Source of the DNA: Acidobacteriota bacterium | GTDB lineage: Bacteria > Acidobacteriota > Blastocatellia > RBC074 | Assembly: GCA_016196035.1 (NCBI GenBank) | Contig: JACPYM010000023.1 | Coordinates: 37,078-101,077 of the forward strand | Length of the DNA stretch: 64,000 bases | Reading direction: 5' to 3' | In this document: positions 27,765 through 36,991 of the stretch, one piece after another | How positions within the stretch are numbered: the stretch's first letter is position 1 | Layout: each line of letters starts with the position of its first letter | The notes under the pieces: model-generated | What the model saw: the letters and a program-made list of their open reading frames with translations, nothing else | Told to the model about the DNA's origin: nothing | Database searches by the model: none | Translations under genes and position numbers: made by a program

Positions 27765-28664
27765 TCAAATACGATGTTCTTTGATCGGGATGGATTTTGG
27801 AGATATTCGTTGCAGAGTTGTCCAAAGAACATCAGCCTCGGAATTTTGTTGCAGGGTTTCCCTGATCAGATACCCTTCGAAAATTTTGCCAATTTTCGTC
27901 TCTTCAACTTTCCCCCAACGTTCGTCATATGACCCGTTAAAAATGTCGCATGGCAAATGAACGCTAGCATGCGGGTTCTCGTACACGACAACTCGTAAGA
28001 CTTTTCTGGTGATAATACCTCTCTGTTTCAATTCTAAAATGTTGTTGAGAGCAATTACGGCCTCTGCAACTCCATCATAATCTGACGGCAAAAGCCTGTG
28101 TTGATCGTCCAGCATTTGCGTCATCTCGGTTGGCACCACAGTTACTTCCTCAAGCACAATAACAAAGCTAAAGTGCTGATAGCACGGTTCTTGTTTTTGA
28201 TAATCGAACATGCGCCCAGCCCGAAAACCTATGTCGCGCCAATCGCCGAAAGAGGTTTTTGTCGTGCCGGATTCATCAAATTGCCACGACATCACACCAA
28301 ACATTGCACCCAAGACAATACCTGGCTCCAGAAAGATTGGATCTGAACTGTTGTTGTATAACACCACGGAGCACGAGAACTCTTTGTAATCGTCGAACTG
28401 CTTCGAAGCCTTCTTGATCTTTGTGAATATACGCCGGTAAGGATCAAGCTCTTCTTCAGCAAAAATTCCCGTACCGGGCGGCAAAGATTGGTCACCCTCA
28501 AATTCTTTCACATCGAAATACAAGTCTGCTCCCCCGATAGACACACGGTCGTCAAGCTGGTGCGTTTTCCCCGCCAGCATTTTCGGTTGGGGTTCAAATA
28601 CGTAGCCGCGCTCGGCTAGGTATTGATCGAACAAAAGTTCTGATTTGGTTCTTTCCTTTGGCAT
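27765..28664 (-). CDS. Putative PD-(D/E)XK nuclease-like protein
   Basis: I do not recognise this 299-aa family. The N-terminal 55 residues look like a restriction-type nuclease core: a helix with KSELLFDQYLAERG, then a loop, then VSIGGADLYFDVKEFEG, giving an Asp...Asp-x-Lys arrangement. The remainder is mixed alpha/beta without a motif I can name. The start ATG at 28664 has GGAGG 4 nt upstream; a much longer reading frame continues upstream but overlaps the next gene. It is the last gene of a three-gene minus-strand unit (ParA-like, 133-aa, this gene), starting 14 bases after the 133-aa gene ends. Defence or plasmid-like partition are both possible roles. Confidence 0.55.
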   Translation of the reverse strand: MPKERTKSELLFDQYLAERGYVFEPQPKMLAGKTHQLDDRVSIGGADLYFDVKEFEGDQSLPPGTGIFAEEELDPYRRIFTKIKKASKQFDDYKEFSCSVVLYNNSSDPIFLEPGIVLGAMFGVMSWQFDESGTTKTSFGDWRDIGFRAGRMFDYQKQEPCYQHFSFVIVLEEVTVVPTEMTQMLDDQHRLLPSDYDGVAEAVIALNNILELKQRGIITRKVLRVVVYENPHASVHLPCDIFNGSYDERWGKVEETKIGKIFEGYLIRETLQQNSEADVLWTTLQRISPKSIPIKEHRI

Positions 28665-28678
28665 TTGTCCTCCCTTGA

Positions 28679-29080
28679 TTATTGGTTGTCTCTCCCGATA
28701 AACGCGGAACCACGTGATTGCCGCGCACGAAGGCCATCGGCGATGAAGTCCGCAAGCTTTTCCGCTTCCTTCCATTTGGCGGTTCGGCGTGTGGCGTCCA
28801 TATCTTCTGCGCGGATGATTGCACGCAAAACAGGGATTGACTGATCGCGCAGCCAAAGGCGAAAGTCCGTTTCGTCGCGGGAGTTCCACTCGGCATGAAT
28901 GTCAGGCAGATTCTTCGGCAAGCGCACCGTCGGCGTTTTCTTCGGCTTTGCTTTCTTTTCGGGCAGTTCAGATAGCAGGGCTTCAAGCTTGCTCGAAAAC
29001 TCCAGGTTGCGCGCGGACTCCTCGGCGAGCAAATCCACTAAGCCGCGCAGCAAATCAATCAGTGCTTTTTCTTTTCGCAT
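28679..29080 (-). CDS. Unknown 133-aa protein of the ParA/nuclease cassette
   Basis: This small charged protein has a helical, possibly coiled N-terminus (residues 1-45), a Lys/Pro linker (KKAKPKKTPTVRLPKN) and a second helical part rich in Trp, Arg and Asp. No family is recognised. Its start ATG at 29080 overlaps the end of the ParA-like gene by 22 bases, which implies translational coupling. By analogy with ParA partner proteins it could be the DNA-binding or adaptor subunit; this is inference from position and size only. Confidence 0.6.
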   Translation of the reverse strand: MRKEKALIDLLRGLVDLLAEESARNLEFSSKLEALLSELPEKKAKPKKTPTVRLPKNLPDIHAEWNSRDETDFRLWLRDQSIPVLRAIIRAEDMDATRRTAKWKEAEKLADFIADGLRARQSRGSAFIGRDNQ

Positions 29081-30135
29081 AGCTGCTTGATCTCCTGAGT
29101 AAGGCCGCGCAATGGTTCATATGCGTTGCCGTATTTTCCCTTGAAGGTATGGATGTCGGCATCCACGTCCGCACCACGAGCAACTGCAACGGCCTGCGGA
29201 ATCTCGTTGTTAAACAATGGCGGCTGCGGCAATACACCAGGCTCGTTGAAGTGACCAAGCCGTCTCTCCCTAAGGTCAGCGATAACCCTAGGGTGCAGAT
29301 TATTGTTAGCTTGTACCTTGGTAGCTACGATTCCCAGTGGGGGAATTGGACGACTGATGTCTTCAGCGAAGCGCACCACATTCTCAACAATCTGATAAAT
29401 GCCCCACGTTGATAGAATGTCTGGGATGGTGGGAATCACGTACCCTGTGGAAATTCTCAGTCCGTTTTTTGTAACGATGCCAAGACTTGGAGGACAGTCA
29501 ATGAGGATGTAGTCATAGCGGTCAATGATGGGTTGGATCGCCACGCGCAGGATTTCGAGCGGATTGGCGGTGAAGTTGCCGGACAGCGCAATCATTGGGA
29601 TGCTTTCCTGGAGATCAAGGAGCCGGATGCTCGAAGGCAACAAATCAAGCCGCGCGATGCCGTCATTGATAGTTGAAACCCCGTGGACAATTGCTTTTTC
29701 GATATCGAACTTTGGTGCCTCGCGCGGTTTCAGCCGATCTTCGAAAAGTTGTGCGATGGTACGACCTTCCTTATCCAGGTCCTCCCATTGCTTTTCCTTG
29801 ATGACTGCAATGGTCGCGTTGGTTTGTGGGTCGAGATCAATAAGAAGTACGTGCTTGTGCTCTTCCTGCGCCAGCATTTCGGCTACAGCTACCGCTGTGG
29901 TGGTCTTTCCAACGCCACCCTTCAGGTTAATGAAGCTTAGGACATGAGTTTCCTTCCTCTTGAATATCTTTACCCAAGCTTCGATTCGCTCCCGTTCCCA
30001 GACCGGCCCACTCTGTAGGTTCTGAATAGGGCGTGGAAAGTCGTCGTATCGCATGCGCCAGTTGCTGACTACTTGCTTGGAGACTCCTGCGAGATCAGCG
30101 ATTTCAGCTACTCCAACGAGGTTATCAGTAGGCAT
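29059..30135 (-). CDS. ParA-like ATPase with N-terminal helix-turn-helix
   Basis: This 358-aa protein has an N-terminal HTH (VAEIADLAGVSKQVVSNWR, residues about 7-27) followed by a wing-like segment. The ParA ATPase core comes next: Walker [16 protein letters not shown]' DLDPQTNATI and Walker B IDCPPSLGIV. Plasmid-type ParA proteins share this HTH-ATPase order. The chromosomal parA at 9170 is clearly different. The ATG at 30135 has AAAGGAG 7 nt upstream. No parB follows; instead there is a 133-aa protein and a putative nuclease, so the role may be defence or maintenance of a mobile segment. The HTH suggests autoregulation. Confidence 0.8.
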   Translation of the reverse strand: MPTDNLVGVAEIADLAGVSKQVVSNWRMRYDDFPRPIQNLQSGPVWERERIEAWVKIFKRKETHVLSFINLKGGVGKTTTAVAVAEMLAQEEHKHVLLIDLDPQTNATIAVIKEKQWEDLDKEGRTIAQLFEDRLKPREAPKFDIEKAIVHGVSTINDGIARLDLLPSSIRLLDLQESIPMIALSGNFTANPLEILRVAIQPIIDRYDYILIDCPPSLGIVTKNGLRISTGYVIPTIPDILSTWGIYQIVENVVRFAEDISRPIPPLGIVATKVQANNNLHPRVIADLRERRLGHFNEPGVLPQPPLFNNEIPQAVAVARGADVDADIHTFKGKYGNAYEPLRGLTQEIKQLCEKKKH

Positions 30136-30187
30136 AAATAAGCTCCTTTCAGCTTTCAAATCTAATAATCTAGTGCGAATAACCCAC

Positions 30188-30236
30188 ACAATACGCCATA
30201 TTTGTGTACAATATCAACAAAACATTGTTCTTGTAT
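30188..30236 (-). promoter_or_regulatory. Promoter and possible operator of the ParA cassette
   Basis: On the minus strand, TTGATA (30217-30212), an 18-nt spacer and TATTGT (30193-30188) are seen. They overlap an AT-rich inverted repeat (TACAAT at 30207-30212, ATTGT at 30224-30228, TTGTA at 30231-30235). It is a plausible binding site for the HTH of the ParA-like protein. Confidence 0.4.
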
Positions 30237-30251
30237 AGAAACCTCCTTCGG

Positions 30252-31357
30252 CTAAATATCAGCCTTTGACGAATCGCTTGATCTTCTCCCAATCGAAATT
30301 CTGTGCGCGAGGTGATGACGAAGCGGCAGCGCGGATAGGTTTTGATCTGCTGATCTACCCATTGCGAGAGTGCGCGCCGTTGGCGCTGTCAGCCACTTCA
30401 CCCAAGCCATCCAGCAGAACAAGGCACTGATTGGCTTTGAGTTGTTGCGCAACCAAGCGGTGGGCGGGTTGAGTTTGGGGTAATGGTCTTTACGGCTGAA
30501 ATAGCTTTGCGCCAGCTCGGCCAGCGTCAACGCGGGATTAGCGGTCACTGCCGCTAGGTGATCGCGCAGGAAGAGCAGGATCGGCGTGTAGGAGGTAACG
30601 CGATAAGGGCGCTGCCGGTTGGGGCCAGCGTGATGGCGGCGTGTTGCAACGGCGTTATCTTGCCATAGCTTCACAGGAAAGAGGGCGGGCCGATGATCGC
30701 CAAGGCACACCCATCTTCGGAGCGGTCTTTGATGGCGCGCACATAATTCCACAAGCTGCGCGCGTTCTCGAAGGCCTTTTTCGCCAGCGAGTCGTTGAGG
30801 GTGCGCTCAAAACATGCGGAAGCGATTTTGAGGTACACGAAGACGCGCTCTAGCTTGCTCGTGTGCGCGCCGATCAGGCCCAGGCCTTCGATGTTGAAGA
30901 CTTCGTAATCGAGCGCGACTTGGCAGCGGTAGCGTTTGGCAAAGCCGGGCGAGTATTTGGCGGGCAGAGCTTTGAGCCAACTGGCTGTGGCGACGAGGGT
31001 GCTGTCCTTGAAATGCTTTTCCCAGAGCTCGCGGCAGGGGTAATGGTTCAACTAGGAGAACCATTACCCGCGTAGGAAGGCGGGCGCAGAATTTGGCGAT
31101 TGCCAACAGCAGGAGCGCGAATCCGTAGGCCAGCACGATTGCAACCAAAGTGTTTTGATCACGTCGAGGCGAAAAGGCCAAGCCGTAGCGAGACCCGCCA
31201 GCAACAACGGTTGCGCAGAGGGCAAGGCCTTCTTGATGAATTCGAGCAATTCGCCGATGACTTTCTCTTCGTCGGACACGTGCACGCGTTCCTCTTTGGC
31301 ATTTGGGTTTGGGGGTTGCGGCGTTGCTGAAGTGTACAAGGTTCTCAGCGCGGGCAT
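30252..31357 (-). pseudogene. Decayed NACHT-domain ATPase gene
   Basis: Fragments of one STAND/NACHT protein appear in order in shifting frames. They are an N-terminal piece (HVSDEEKVIGELLEFIKKAL), a transmembrane piece (VAIVLAYGFALLLLAIAKF), and a long middle piece (NHYPCRELWEKHF to EDGCALAIIGPP). After these comes the NACHT core (YRVTSYTPILLFLRDHLAAV, Walker B-like CLVLLDGLGEVADSA, WVDQQIKTYPRCRFVITSR). The P-loop is lost: after IIGPP the frame runs to a stop where GSGKTT is expected. The effector part after the NACHT domain is absent. Such proteins are often anti-phage sensors; this copy is non-functional. Confidence 0.75.
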
Positions 31358-31528
31358 TTTACGGAGTAGGTTCGCAATTGGCTAGCAGTTTTTCGGGCCG
31401 ATAAGCTTGTGTTTTCCGTATGCAGAGCGGGCTGATCGCTTCCTGCGGTCCGAAGGACAAACGCATTGGCGACCCGGCAAGGGTAGTTACCGTGACAGAG
31501 CAAACCAACAATTTGCCCTATATCGGCT

Positions 31529-31542
31529 GTCGGCGCGCCGAC
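31529..31542. repeat. GTCGGCGCGCCGAC palindrome, copy 2
   Basis: It is identical to 27728-27741. The two copies bracket the ParA/nuclease cassette and the NACHT remnant. Confidence 0.75.
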
Positions 31543-31953
31543 CAAAACCAGAAACCATTTCGGCTTAATAAGAAAGCAAGTCTCAGCTAAGCATACAGTT
31601 AAATGAAATTAGGGCAAATCTCAGATTAAACTTCAGCTTCAACTGAAATTTCAAATACTATATTTTTCTATTATTTACAGAACTAAACCAATCAATTACT
31701 AGAATCATTCTCAAGTAAATTCACATTCTATATTCAGATTTTAAGCTTCCCTTTCAGTGCCATTAAGGGAATTTCGTCAGATCAAAGCACCCATGAAAGC
31801 AGTCATTCATCGGCGGAATAGCAGCACATTAGTGTGTTCGAAGCAGTTGTAATTGCTGAAGCTGCCGAGGGGAGACCTTTGGTCTCAACCTTATCAGATG
31901 TTTCTCCATTGCGAAGAATGGCGGATGCGAGTTTGTTGACTGTGCTGCGGTCA

Positions 31954-31981
31954 TTGCCTACGCATATGTTTATGCTAAGAT
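31954..31981 (+). promoter_or_regulatory. Possible promoter for the STAS operon
   Basis: TTGCCT (31954-31959), a 16-nt spacer and TAAGAT (31976-31981) lie 70 bases before the GTG start. The match is moderate. Confidence 0.3.
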
Positions 31982-32051
31982 GTGCGCGCATTAAGGCAGT
32001 ATTCTCAATTCGCACGTTCCAGTTGCATTCATTCCTAAGGAGGCTAGCCAA

Positions 32052-32405
32052 GTGCCAAACCCATTTGCGCTACAAACTTCGCAGCAGGATGGCTTATCTG
32101 TCATCACGCTGGAAGGGTTTGTTGACGCCCACACCGCGCCACAATTTGAGAGCGCTGTTCAATCCGAAATGGACGCGGGCCGCACCAAAATCATCGTGGA
32201 TTGCATGAAGCTCAATTATATTTCGTCTGCCGGGTTGGGCGTGTTTATGAGCTTTATTGAGGAGATCCGCGAGCTTGGCGGCGACATCAAAATTTGCGGT
32301 CTTGTCCCCAAGGTCAAACATACATTCGAAATTCTGGGCTTCCAGGACATCTTCGAAATGGTGGACGATCTGCCCACCGCCGCGCAGCGTTTCGCGCAGG
32401 GGTAA
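32052..32405 (+). CDS. STAS-domain anti-sigma factor antagonist
   Basis: This 117-aa protein consists of a single STAS domain of SpoIIAA/RsbV type. In partner switching, the unphosphorylated form binds the anti-sigma kinase and frees the sigma factor. The conserved phospho-site region is CMKLNYISSAGLGVF, with the target Ser in the SS pair. The start is GTG at 32052 behind AGGAGG. The anti-sigma kinase and two SpoIIE phosphatases follow within 5 kb on the same strand, completing a regulatory set; the sigma factor is not in the window. Confidence 0.88.
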   Translation: MPNPFALQTSQQDGLSVITLEGFVDAHTAPQFESAVQSEMDAGRTKIIVDCMKLNYISSAGLGVFMSFIEEIRELGGDIKICGLVPKVKHTFEILGFQDIFEMVDDLPTAAQRFAQG

Positions 32406-32455
32406 CACCCATTTCACCTCACTTATCTGCCCCACTTATCCGGAGGACGACTGCG

Positions 32456-32893
32456 ATGGCATCCATCGAAAGACGTTTTACGCTGCAAGTTCCCTCTTCT
32501 ACTGAAAATCTGGCGCTGATCCGTGAGTTCGTTGTCGGTGTGAGCGGACAAGCCGGCTTAGACGAGGGCGAAATTCCCAAGCTTGAACTGGCTGTAGATG
32601 AAGCTTGCGCCAACGTGATTGAGCACGCCTATGGGCACGACATAAGCCAGGACGTAACAATACGAGTGACGTTTGACGAATCCGCCCTACGCATTTCTGT
32701 GATTGACGAAGGGCGCGGATTTGACCCGGGTCACCTACCCGACGCGAACGTTGACCGGCTGGTACATGAACGCAAATCGGGCGGCTTAGGCGTGCGGCTG
32801 ATTCGCACCTTGATGGATGAAGTCGAATACCAAAATGTGCCCGGCCAGAAAAACGAACTGCACATGACCAAACTTATTCGCAAAACTGCCTAA
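32456..32893 (+). CDS. Anti-sigma regulatory factor, RsbW/SpoIIAB-type kinase
   Basis: This 145-aa GHKL-fold ATPase would phosphorylate the STAS antagonist and hold a sigma factor or another partner. The N-box is [19 protein letters not shown], the G1 region is [11 protein letters not shown], and the G2 region is [19 protein letters not shown]. The start at 32456 follows CGGAGG with about 9-nt spacing; a longer frame runs back into the STAS gene and is rejected. It lies 50 bases downstream of the STAS gene. Confidence 0.88.
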   Translation: MASIERRFTLQVPSSTENLALIREFVVGVSGQAGLDEGEIPKLELAVDEACANVIEHAYGHDISQDVTIRVTFDESALRISVIDEGRGFDPGHLPDANVDRLVHERKSGGLGVRLIRTLMDEVEYQNVPGQKNELHMTKLIRKTA

Positions 32894-32956
32894 GCCGATT
32901 ATGGCGGCCTCTTTCAAAATAGGCTGATCACATCCAGGCGCTATCCCCATTTCTCT

Positions 32957-34633
32957 ATGACAACCTCGCTCGCACCTTCCCGGCTAGAAGCCCTGCTCGA
33001 ATCCGCGCAGTTGCTCCATTCCTCGCTCAATCTCGAAGACCTGCTGCGCCACCTGCTGCGTTCCGTGATGGGCCGCTTGCTGGTCACCAAAGCTTTCATC
33101 GCCGTCGCGCACGAAGACGGGATGAAACTTGAGTTGGTGCGCGGTCTGGCGAAACTCAAGACCGGCAACGCCTATCGGCCTGAAGACGCTCGCGAAGTCG
33201 GTATTGATCTGATCTTGCCGATTGGCGATGAATCCAATCCCACCGGGCTGCTGGGCATTTGCAAACCTGGCAATCGCGAATTGGATGACGAAGAGATTGC
33301 GTTTATTCAGGCTCTGCTGGGTATGGCCGCCAGCGGCATTGACAATGCGCGTTCGCACGCCGAAACCAACCGGCTAAATCAAGCGCTGGATCAAAAGGTA
33401 CAGGACATGCAGGCGCTGATTGATCTGGGACGGGGATTGACATCGAGTTTCGAGCCTGAAGAAGTTGCGCAACTGCTGATGCTGACCTTGTCCGGACGCT
33501 GGATGGTGCGCAAGTACGCCCTGATTGCCTGGAAAAAAGGCCAGCCGCCGGTCGTTCGTCAAAAGGGCATGAGCCTCGAAGCACTCACCGATTACGACCG
33601 CTATGGTTATGACCCCGAAAAGCTGGACGATGCCTTGCGGCCCGACCAAATGCCCGAAGGCTGGGTCAGAGACCTGATCGAAGCGGAACAAGGCAAGATT
33701 GTTTTCCCGATCAAAGCCGGTGACGACACCACTGGCGGCCTAGTGATCTTAGGCGCGCGTCCCGGCAATCTGCCCTACTCCGCGCCTGATCTGGAATTCG
33801 GCGCGGGCCTGGTCGCCCAAGCCGCCGTAGCCTTTGAAAACTCCTGGTTCTTTCGCACGGCGGTCGAGCGCAAAAAGGTCGAGCAGGAATTGGAATTGGC
33901 AGCTTCGATTCAACAAAACCTCTTCCCTGGCAATTTGCCCAAACTGGCAAATTATGACCTGGCCGCGCGCAACCGCCCCGCGCGCCAGTGCGGCGGCGAT
34001 TATTATGACTTGCTGCCGATGGGTGTTGGCTACACCGACGACCAGCATTTGATTTGCGTAGCCGATGTTTCCGGTAAAGGGCTGCCGGCCTCGCTGCTGA
34101 TGAGCAATATGCAAGCGACCTTGCGCGCCTTGATCGGTCGCCTTCCCTGCCTGACCGATCTCGTCACACATACCAATGCCCTGCTGTTTGCGACGACGCC
34201 TTCCAATAAATATGTCACGGCAATCTTGCTGGAACTGGATGCGGCCACAGGCAAGTGCCGCTACGTCAACGCCGGCCACACCGATTGTCTGCTCCTGCGC
34301 GCCGATGGCGAAGCCGTCTGGTTGCAATCTACAGGAACGCCGCTGGGATTGATGGCCCCTGACGTCGTGGCAATGTTGCAGCCATACGAACAATGCGAGT
34401 TCATCTTGAATCCCGGCGACCTCGTGGCGCTCTTTTCTGACGGCGTCACCGAAGCACAGGACATAGACGAGAACGAATTCGGCGAAGAACGCACGGCCAA
34501 CTTTATCAGACCCATCGCCCACGAACCGGCAGCCGAGGTTGTTGAAAAAGTCTTCAACGAGATTGACCGGTATGCGGGTGCCGCGCCGCAATACGACGAC
34601 ATCACGCTGATGGTGATCAAACGATTGGCCTAA
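32957..34633 (+). CDS. GAF-SpoIIE PP2C phosphatase (RsbU-like)
   Basis: This 558-aa cytoplasmic Ser phosphatase is likely to act on the STAS antagonist. Two GAF-like sensor regions are seen at about residues 10-140 and 150-290. The PP2C domain starts at [18 protein letters not shown] and has metal-binding Asp residues in [10 protein letters not shown] and [17 protein letters not shown]. Later motifs are [12 protein letters not shown] and [11 protein letters not shown]. It follows the anti-sigma gene by 63 bases, which fits one operon. The GAF ligand is not predictable. Confidence 0.87.
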   Translation: MTTSLAPSRLEALLESAQLLHSSLNLEDLLRHLLRSVMGRLLVTKAFIAVAHEDGMKLELVRGLAKLKTGNAYRPEDAREVGIDLILPIGDESNPTGLLGICKPGNRELDDEEIAFIQALLGMAASGIDNARSHAETNRLNQALDQKVQDMQALIDLGRGLTSSFEPEEVAQLLMLTLSGRWMVRKYALIAWKKGQPPVVRQKGMSLEALTDYDRYGYDPEKLDDALRPDQMPEGWVRDLIEAEQGKIVFPIKAGDDTTGGLVILGARPGNLPYSAPDLEFGAGLVAQAAVAFENSWFFRTAVERKKVEQELELAASIQQNLFPGNLPKLANYDLAARNRPARQCGGDYYDLLPMGVGYTDDQHLICVADVSGKGLPASLLMSNMQATLRALIGRLPCLTDLVTHTNALLFATTPSNKYVTAILLELDAATGKCRYVNAGHTDCLLLRADGEAVWLQSTGTPLGLMAPDVVAMLQPYEQCEFILNPGDLVALFSDGVTEAQDIDENEFGEERTANFIRPIAHEPAAEVVEKVFNEIDRYAGAAPQYDDITLMVIKRLA

Positions 34634-34695
34634 CGCCAACCCCTGCGTTCTGTGGGAAGCCTTTTGAATATCCTTAAAGCAGTGAGCCGCAAACT

Positions 34696-36822
34696 ATGAA
34701 GCCTCCATCGCGCTGGGTTCATGTCTGTATTCTGCTTGGCCTCTGGGCGCTCCTTTACGCCTCTGCCTTCGCACAAGCGACGCCCTTTACGCTGACTGCC
34801 AACAGCTTGCGCGAGGGCAAAGCGGTTGAACTCGACAAGCCGGGCTGGAAATATACTCCCGGCGATGAGCCGCGCTTTGCCGATCCGCAGTTCGATGATC
34901 GTGCGTGGGAAACCTTGCCCGGCACAGCGATCACGCTCGACAGTATTCCAAAGAGAGGCTGGCACGGCAGCGGCTGGTTTCGGCTGCGTTTGCAAGTTGA
35001 TCCGGCGCTCGCCAATCAGCCGCTGGCGCTGGTGATGGTGCATTACGGCGCGTCTGAGATTTTCCTGGATGGCAAGCTCGTCGAGCGTTTTGGCATGGTC
35101 GGGACGACACCAGAAACGGAAGTCGTTTACAACCCCAACACGCTGCCCATCAATATTGTGCTGGACGCACGCGGCGAGCATGTGCTGGCAGTGCGGCATT
35201 CGTGTATGGAAATGCGGGATATGTCCAGCGGCTGGGGTAAATGGATCGCGCGGCAAAGCGCCAGACCAGTAGTAAGCGCCTATGCCAATCGCACCAACAA
35301 CTATGGCGCAGGGTTCGGCGTCTGGCTGGTAGAGGCCGGGCAGGCACGCGACGACCAGGTCACCAGAAGGACAGCCGGTGGCTTATACTTGCTGAATTTC
35401 GGACTGCTCCTAGCCATCGGGTTATTACATCTGCTGCTGTTCTGGTTCTATCCGAGCCAACGCGCCAATCTTTTCTTTGGCTTGTTTGCCTGCTCTTCCG
35501 CCGCCAGTAATATCATCTACTACCGTTGGAGCCTAAGCCATCAAAGCGCGACAGGCATTCTGTTGCAGAATGGGGCGAACAATACGTTGTCCTTTCTGGC
35601 GTTGGGAACGCTGCTGGCATTTATGTACACGGCGTTTGCGGAGTGCATTCCGAAAGGGCGCTGGCCGAAATGGTTCTGGCTCTGGGTCATGGCGGCGGCG
35701 CTCTATATTCCAATGAATTCAATTTTTGTGGGACTGGCTGAGACACGTTATTGGTACTTGTACATCCAGGCACTGACCTGGTTCCCTGTCATTGAGGTTG
35801 GGCGAGGAATGAGCCTGCCAGTTAAGAACAAGGTCTCGGGCGCCTGGATCGTCGGTGCCGGGATGCTCGGTTATACCTTGTATATGGCGTTGAACGTACT
35901 GATTCTGGTGCGGGGATTGTCAGGGGCGAACTTTTCAATAGCGATCAGGAGTGTGGTCATCCTCTTTCTGACCGGAGCCGTTTCGATCTTCCTAGCACGT
36001 CAGTTCGCTCGTACTAATCTCAATCTCGAAGAACAACTGGTACAAGTCAACCAACTCTCCGCCGCAGCGCTGGAACACGAGAAAGTCAAAGCCGAAAACG
36101 ACCGCCGCGCCGCTGAACTGGAAGAAGCCCGCCAGTTGCAGCTTTCGATGCTGCCAAAGAAATTGCCCAACCTGCCGTATCTCGACATCGCCGCGTATAT
36201 GAAAACCGCTTCGGAGATCGGCGGCGATTACTACGACTTTCATCTGGGCGAAGACGGCACGCTGACGATTGCGGTGGGCGATGCGACGGGACACGGTTTG
36301 AAAGCAGGCACGCTGGTCGCATCCATCAAAAGCTTGTTCGTCTCGCTGGCCTATCATTCCGACATCCCGCACATCTTCCACCGGATGAGCCGCGTGCTGA
36401 AAGAGATGAAACTGCGCGGCTTGTTTATGGCGATGACAATGGTCAAGGTGCAGGACCAGCAACTGTCCGTCTGCATTGCCGGGATGCCCTCCGTGCTGAT
36501 TTATCGCGCCGCAACAGGCGAAGTCGAAGAGGTGCCGATCAAAGCAGTGCCGCTGGGCAGCCTGGCCAATTATCAATACCAACAACGTGAACTGACGCTG
36601 GCGGGCGGCGACGTGATCGTCTTGCTCAGCGACGGCTTGCTCGAACGCTTTAACCCCCAGCAGGAGATGTTCGAGGAAGCCCGCACCAAAGCAGCCCTCT
36701 GTGCCTGTGCGCAAACGGCTCCGGCAACCATCATCGAACAGCTTGTCAAAGCGGGTGAAGACTGGGCCGCAGGGCAAACACAGGATGACGATGTGACGTT
36801 GGTTGTGGTGAAGATGCGCTGA
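34696..36822 (+). CDS. Membrane SpoIIE PP2C phosphatase with extracytoplasmic sensor
   Basis: This 708-aa protein has a signal-like N-terminus (ILLGLWALLYASAFAQA). An extracytoplasmic galactose-binding-like region (residues about 30-225; GWHGSGWFRLRLQV) and roughly seven transmembrane helices (about 235-440) follow. A short coiled coil (EEQLVQVNQLSAAALEHEKV) leads into a PP2C domain with IGGDYYDFHLGEDG, VGDATGHGLKAG, LLSDGLLERF and DDDVTLVVVKMR. The order resembles 7TM-DISM receptors. It gives the partner-switching set a second, membrane-facing input beside the soluble GAF phosphatase 62 bases upstream. Confidence 0.85.
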   Translation: MKPPSRWVHVCILLGLWALLYASAFAQATPFTLTANSLREGKAVELDKPGWKYTPGDEPRFADPQFDDRAWETLPGTAITLDSIPKRGWHGSGWFRLRLQVDPALANQPLALVMVHYGASEIFLDGKLVERFGMVGTTPETEVVYNPNTLPINIVLDARGEHVLAVRHSCMEMRDMSSGWGKWIARQSARPVVSAYANRTNNYGAGFGVWLVEAGQARDDQVTRRTAGGLYLLNFGLLLAIGLLHLLLFWFYPSQRANLFFGLFACSSAASNIIYYRWSLSHQSATGILLQNGANNTLSFLALGTLLAFMYTAFAECIPKGRWPKWFWLWVMAAALYIPMNSIFVGLAETRYWYLYIQALTWFPVIEVGRGMSLPVKNKVSGAWIVGAGMLGYTLYMALNVLILVRGLSGANFSIAIRSVVILFLTGAVSIFLARQFARTNLNLEEQLVQVNQLSAAALEHEKVKAENDRRAAELEEARQLQLSMLPKKLPNLPYLDIAAYMKTASEIGGDYYDFHLGEDGTLTIAVGDATGHGLKAGTLVASIKSLFVSLAYHSDIPHIFHRMSRVLKEMKLRGLFMAMTMVKVQDQQLSVCIAGMPSVLIYRAATGEVEEVPIKAVPLGSLANYQYQQRELTLAGGDVIVLLSDGLLERFNPQQEMFEEARTKAALCACAQTAPATIIEQLVKAGEDWAAGQTQDDDVTLVVVKMR

Positions 36823-36831
36823 CAAAGAGGT

Positions 36832-36894
36832 GTTCAGAGTTCACGCTTCAGCGTGTCTAAGTCGAAGGCACACGCTGAAGCGTGAACTCTGAAC
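36832..36894. repeat. Inverted repeat, 25-bp arms
   Basis: The arms 36832-36856 and 36870-36894 (GTTCAGAGTTCACGCTTCAG and onward) are perfect complements around 13 nt. It lies 10 bases after the phosphatase stop and could terminate transcription. A related sequence (TTTAGAGTTCCGCC) is cut by the right edge of the window. Confidence 0.75.
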
Positions 36895-36991
36895 CTTAAT
36901 TCAGTGCCATTACCCTGATAGCGCGTCGCGTCTGGACTCCCACCAACAGCTCCGGTAGATTGACGCTGGTAGATTTCAGCTTGAGTAGTAA

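Larger units (their letters stand above)
31358..32051. other. Non-coding gap with AT-rich stretch and a palindrome
   Basis: This 694-bp gap holds the second GTCGGCGCGCCGAC palindrome at 31529-31542. A clearly AT-rich stretch at about 31560-31750 follows. The last 200 bases lead to the STAS gene. I see no coding sequence that I can support. Confidence 0.6.

Noticed and set aside
29059..30135. The second ParA as part of a plasmid or prophage replicon
   Set aside because: There is no replication gene, integrase or att-like direct repeat nearby; an accessory cassette in the chromosome is more likely.
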